DNA from: Rhizoctonia solani
Lineage: Eukaryota > Basidiomycota > Agaricomycetes > Cantharellales > Ceratobasidiaceae
Assembly: GCF_016906535.1 (NCBI RefSeq)
Contig: NC_057385.1
Location: 1,054,001-1,118,000 of the forward strand
Length of the DNA stretch: 64,000 nt
Direction of reading: 5' to 3'
The first letter of the stretch is position 1. Every line of letters starts with the position of its first letter. Shown here piece after piece: positions 59,806 through 64,000 of the stretch. Made by a program: the position numbers and the translations under genes. The notes under the pieces were generated by a model, which saw only the letters and a list, made by a program, of their open reading frames with translations, did not search any database and was not told the DNA's origin.

Positions 59806-61040
59806 ATGCGTTCCACAACCACTTACCTGACTTGCTTGGCTTTGTTAGCGAAGGCCGTGTCTGCGGTTCCTGTATGGGGACAATGTGGAGTGAGAACAAT
59901 TTTTATGATACACTGAACGGACGGTGTATTGACTGCTCACCAGGGCATCGGATGGACTGGATCAACGGTTTGCGACACAGGATCCACTTGCACAAGAGTA
60001 AACGATTATTACTACCAGTCAGTAGTGCTATTTCGTACATTGAACCGTGTAGTAATAATTGCATCTTTTAAAGATGCCTTCCCGGTAGCGCCGGAACCAC
60101 TACGGCACCATCACAAACTTCCACCAGTTCAACAACCCAGCCGACCGGAGGTGCCAATATTCCGCGTGGTGTCTTGACCAAGGTAGACTCACATCGATAG
60201 ACTTATGGACGTTGAAGAACGACGCTCATTTATATTCACCAGATCACTAACTTTGGAAGCAACCCTACCAATGTAGAGAACTTTGTTTATGTTCCTACAA
60301 CACTCAAGTCTAAGCCGGGTCTCCTTGCTGCAATTCATTATTGTACAGGTACCGCTCAAGCATACTACTCTGGCACCCAGTACAAGCAACTGGCTGACCA
60401 GTATGGCTTCATCGTCCTATACCCCGATGCTCCCGACAGTGGAGGATGCTGGGACGTTCATAGCACCGCCACACTCACCCATGATGCTGGCGGCGACTCT
60501 CTCGGAATCGCCAGTGCGCTTCGATACCTCATTTCCCAATACGGCGTCGACACCAGCAAGGTCTTCGCAACCGGAACATCGTCAGGAGCAATGATGACCA
60601 ACGTGCTGGCGGGTGCTTACCCCGACCTGATCCGTGCTGGTGCAGCATTCGCAGGTGTTCCATACGGCTGCTTCGCTGGCTCTGGCATGTGGAACAGCCA
60701 GTGCTCTTCTGGCCAACTGATCAAAACCGCTCAACAGTGGGGAGACCAAGCTCGCTCCGGTTACCCTGGCTACACCGGGGCCCGACCCAAGATGCAGCTC
60801 TGGCATGGATCCGTCGACACGACTCTTAACACCCAGAACTTCTATGAGGAGATCAAGCAGTGGACCAATGTGTTCGGTGTCAGCCAGACCCCAACTGCTA
60901 CCACTCAAAACTGGCCACTTCCCAACTGGACCAAGACCGAATATGGCCCTAATGTTCAGGCGATCATTGCCAGCGGTGTTGACCACAACATTCCAGTGCA
61001 GGCGACGCAGGTTATTCAGTGGATGGGGTTGGACAAGTAA
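59806..61040 (+). CDS. CE1 esterase (acetyl xylan / feruloyl esterase-like) copy 2 with N-terminal CBM1
   Basis: A secreted xylan-side-chain esterase. The signal peptide, MRSTTTYLTCLALLAKAVSAVP, is followed by a family-1 cellulose-binding module built from two small exons: VWGQCGG, then IGWTGSTVCDTGSTCTRVNDYYYQ, then CLPGS after an intron at about 60024-60071. The cysteines and aromatic residues are as expected. A Thr/Ser linker leads into NIPRGVLTK. After the intron at about 60181-60241 the catalytic domain runs uninterrupted: LLAAIHYCTGTAQ, YGFIVLYPDAP, GTSSGAMMTN (Ser nucleophile), YGCFAGSGMW, LWHGSVD (Asp) and SGVDHNIP (His), stop at 61038-61040. The protein differs from copy 1 at scattered residues and by the extra CBM1. 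The His is preceded by Asp (DH), where copy 1 has GH. Confidence 0.92.
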
Positions 61041-61594
61041 TTGGGACAGCATGTATGCGCCTTGTATCATCGGGTACCAACGAACTGCAAGGGCTGCAGC
61101 ATATGTATTTAGGAAATTCGCCTTCGGTTTTATTTGTTGTTCTGGTCAGAATTACGCAATATCGAATGTCATTGATATTCAACGAGAAACTTTCTGGACG
61201 GTGAGACTCCGTTGGCGCTGATAACCGTGTCAATGATAATTGGATTTACTAAATCGTCGTTATTTCTATAAATTTAAGACATAAAAATGACGATGTAGCC
61301 AACATGTACATATGTCTGAGGAAAATTCAACACAGTACACTCTATATTCGCCTGCCTATATAATGTTGCAGAAAATGCTGTTTTAGGTTCCGATTTGTGG
61401 GCATTACAACAGACAAACAAGAGAACTATGAAAGGTAAAAACTACTCGACAAACACGGGAATGTCTCATGCGCTACGTAGGATATTCGTGAAAATGTAAG
61501 TAAAAAATAAAACCAAGTACCACCTCAGCATACACATCACCCAACTCCTCCATTTGGCGGGCACCATTTCTTCTGATCTAATAGATCAAGCCGT
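61041..61594. other. Intergenic spacer between convergent genes
   Basis: Separates the CE1 copy 2 stop from the antiporter stop. AT-rich, with nothing recognised. Confidence 0.6.
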
Positions 61595-64000
61595 CTACTT
61601 TGACTTTTGCGCAGGTAAATCAAACATGACTCTGTGCGAGCTCTCTCCGCCCGTAGTTCCGTTCGGAGGTGTCGTTCCCTCTCCACCAGATGGTGCAGGT
61701 CGGTCATCCGCAAATCGGATAGACCTCGCAGGGCTCACGTCGCGCCTGGAGTCGCGCACCGAATCAGCTCTGAGTCTTGCTGCAGGATCTCTGAGTAAGC
61801 TGTTGGGAGCTGAAGCCGTTCGAGCATGTCCCTGCGTTCGCTCGGTAGCCGCCCGTGGTCGCCCTATTAAGCGATCTCGAACTTGGTTGCGGAGTCCTCG
61901 AGTATGACTGCGTGATCGATCTTCTTCCTCCTCGTCCGGAAGAACAATCGATGGGAGCTCGGGAGTGGCAGAAGGGTGTCGTTGTGAGGCAGATGGACTA
62001 GTACCAGCAGCTGTAGCCGAGGAAGGTTGACCATGCTTGTCTTTACTGCTTTCGTTGCTATGAGTTAGACCAAGCTTCCCTCCAATGTGCTCGGCCTCAT
62101 GTTCAATGGCACGCAAATGATCAGAAAGCTGGTGATGAACGTCTTCCCGTGTTCCTGAGATCGTGTGCTTCTCGACATCCGGCTGCGAGGCTGAGTTAGA
62201 CCGAGAGCGAGTTCCACCGGGCGCATACGCATTCTTGACAACTTCGACTTGGACCTTTTTGACATGTGAGTACTCCAATTGAAATGTAGGAAAAGCAACA
62301 AACATACCTCTTCGCCGTTCCCAGGGTCACGTTCAATAACGAGATGTGGACCCTCCCTCCATTCGGTCGTCTCTACATCCTCCTCTCGACCAAGTGGGGC
62401 ACCATTAATCCGACCCTTACGGCCTTCAGAAGACGTGATGTGTTCACCAGTGCCATGCTCCTGTTCCCTGATATCCTCAGTTCCGCTGCTTCCTTCGCCA
62501 GATAGCTCGGATGTAGGTGCGCTCCCTCGTTTCTCATCGAGCGCAGGCATCTCGCCGCGTTCCGCAACATCATCCCTATTGACAACAATTTCGTCGCCAG
62601 GCCGAATTTGCCGGATCTGGTCAGCCCATTCGGGTCGGCCTTCAATAGTATCACGGCGGGACCAGGTATGCCGGATCGAATGCACACGTTTTCCAAGAGA
62701 GAAGAACGGAATACTGAGGCCGTCTAATATGGAGGTGTCCGTGTTAGATAACGTTATTCTAGGGTCGGTATAAGGGGTTGCGTGCACTTACGAATCATAA
62801 TACTGATAAGAACCATGAAGGCGATCACTGGCTGTATGGAATGTCCCAGGTAATCAATTTGTTGAGGTGTATCTCCGTTGGACAAAAGTCCGTTTGGTTC
62901 GATTTCCATAGGTTCAGGTAGTTTGATTGCAGCCAAAGTGCTGATAAAAACCGCACCAACTCCCATGGGCCCGAAATGCCCCGCAAAGACGCATTCACGA
63001 AGGGTGTGAATATCGGGGATGAATTTGTAGAGTGCGAGCATGATCGGAAGCCGACGAAGAACTACTACTGCAAGACCAAGGACGATCAGGCGCCATGGCG
63101 AGATAGAGAGCTCTGGGGCGTCAAAGTCTTCAAACGGAATCCAGGCTCCAATAAAAATGAAACAAGCACAGTTGAACAACAAATCTAGAGTTGGCGTTAG
63201 CAAGTGATAGAACGTCATGTGTGAGCTGGACACGTACCGATGACGTTACTGAACATACTCTCCTCAGTCTGACGGTTGAACCAACCATCCCAAGCGAAAG
63301 CTGTTCCGCACGCGAACGCTGCGAGAAGATCATCTGACCCAAGAAGGGTGGTTGCCCCTGTTTAAACGATCGGAATTAGTTCGGACGGGCAAGGGCAGGC
63401 AGGTTGAGATACGTACCTATGGTAAGGAGGGCCAAGCTGACGTATTGAGCGACATAACTCTGTCGATCGATGAGATCTTTGCGCTCGCAAAACCTCATCA
63501 AATGACGGAAGCCGAATCCCAGAACGGCTCCGAAGGCAATACCGAGCGCAACCTCGTCTATAACACGGTCAAGACAAATTTTAATTGTCAAGTTCGGCCT
63601 ACTCACACAGCCAAGTGACATAAAACCATTCACCTATATAAAAAAAAGGAATTTGTTAACTTGGAAATTGATATAAACATGAGGTGGGCGTACCAACTGC
63701 TACCCGATCCGACTTTTCGATGATAAGGTAGATAGCAATAAACAGAAAGGGGAACGCAGCACCATCTAAACCAATTAGAAAAATTAAGCATATGAGGACG
63801 GGATGTAGGCCGAAACTTACCGTTGCAACCTGATTCGGCCTTGAGGAGATCGGTCAAGTGCCTTGGCACATGTTTGTCAGCGTATTTACCACCCACAACT
63901 GCGGCGGCCAAGATAGGATCGGTTGGGGTGAGGCACGCTGCAATAACCAGGGAGCTGAGGAAAGTGAGTTTGGGGATCAAGGCGTAAATAAGGGCCGCGC
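61595..64000 (-). CDS. Na+(K+)/H+ antiporter, fungal Nha1/Sod2 type, 5' part outside the window
   Basis: A plasma-membrane cation/proton exchanger of the CPA1/NhaP group. The window holds the middle and the tail; the gene continues past 64000. Reading leftwards: [29 protein letters not shown] (the TPTDP ion-binding segment), [94 protein letters not shown], and [18 protein letters not shown]. The cytosolic tail follows: [21 protein letters not shown], which resembles the conserved tail start in yeast Nha1, then about 300 low-complexity residues rich in Ser, Glu and Arg to QKSK at 61595. Short introns occur throughout. The frame is intact in what is visible. Confidence 0.9.

Noticed and set aside
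62279..62773. 164-codon plus-strand open frame
   Set aside because: Antisense to the low-complexity tail of the Na+/H+ antiporter.

Overview
This window is nuclear DNA from a filamentous fungus. Most genes are broken by short GT-AG introns of about 45-60 bases, genes are densely packed on both strands, and several families point to an Agaricomycete. The mix of T5orf172/GIY-YIG-like proteins, CBM1-linked CE1 esterases, fungal Nha-type antiporter and fungal PBP-like secreted protein suggests a Rhizoctonia/Ceratobasidium relative, but that placement is an inference from gene content only. I see no CRISPR array, no convincing tRNA or rRNA, no intact transposon and no viral gene.

Layout. 1-6.5 kb: a nucleostemin-family GTPase, then a T5orf172-type protein and a decayed second copy of it. 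7.3-16.4 kb: a housekeeping block with PRP38, branched-chain 2-oxoacid dehydrogenase E1 beta, a DHX35-type DEAH helicase, SYF2 and a mitochondrial adenylate kinase. 16.9-21.8 kb: three tandem minus-strand zinc-finger genes of one family. 23.6-28.7 kb: ES2/ESS2 and the WD40 protein CMR1. 29.4-38.6 kb: three plus-strand C2H2 genes of a second type, with a tandem pair of serine palmitoyltransferase small-subunit genes between the first two. 39.8-44.6 kb: an MFS transporter and a secreted periplasmic-binding-protein-like protein. 45.6-53.0 kb: a long protein kinase and a multi-pass membrane protein. 54.4-55.9 kb: an alpha/beta-hydrolase-like protein and a four-exon DUF2462 (UPF0390) protein. 57.6-61.0 kb: tandem CE1 esterases, one with a CBM1 and one without. 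61.6 kb to the right edge: a Na+/H+ antiporter running off the window.

How genes relate. Four genes within 18 kb (PRP38, DHX35, SYF2, ES2) encode spliceosome-associated proteins, and DHX35 and SYF2 share a 124-bp divergent promoter. The six zinc-finger genes make the middle of the window a regulator-rich, lineage-specific region. The CE1 pair was duplicated together with its promoter.

The most consequential observation concerns sequence quality. At about ten places in otherwise well conserved genes the reading frame shifts by exactly one missing base. Each break lies at or beside a run of the same base and is repaired by lengthening that run by one. This looks like systematic homopolymer undercalling in the assembly rather than mass gene decay. 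Two lesion sets do not fit that rule and may be real: the second T5orf172 copy and the two-base loss in the first CE1 esterase. I did not find a clear new biological system. The best candidates for something undescribed are the EWxRxH zinc-finger trio and the paired SPT small subunits set between paralogous zinc-finger genes.
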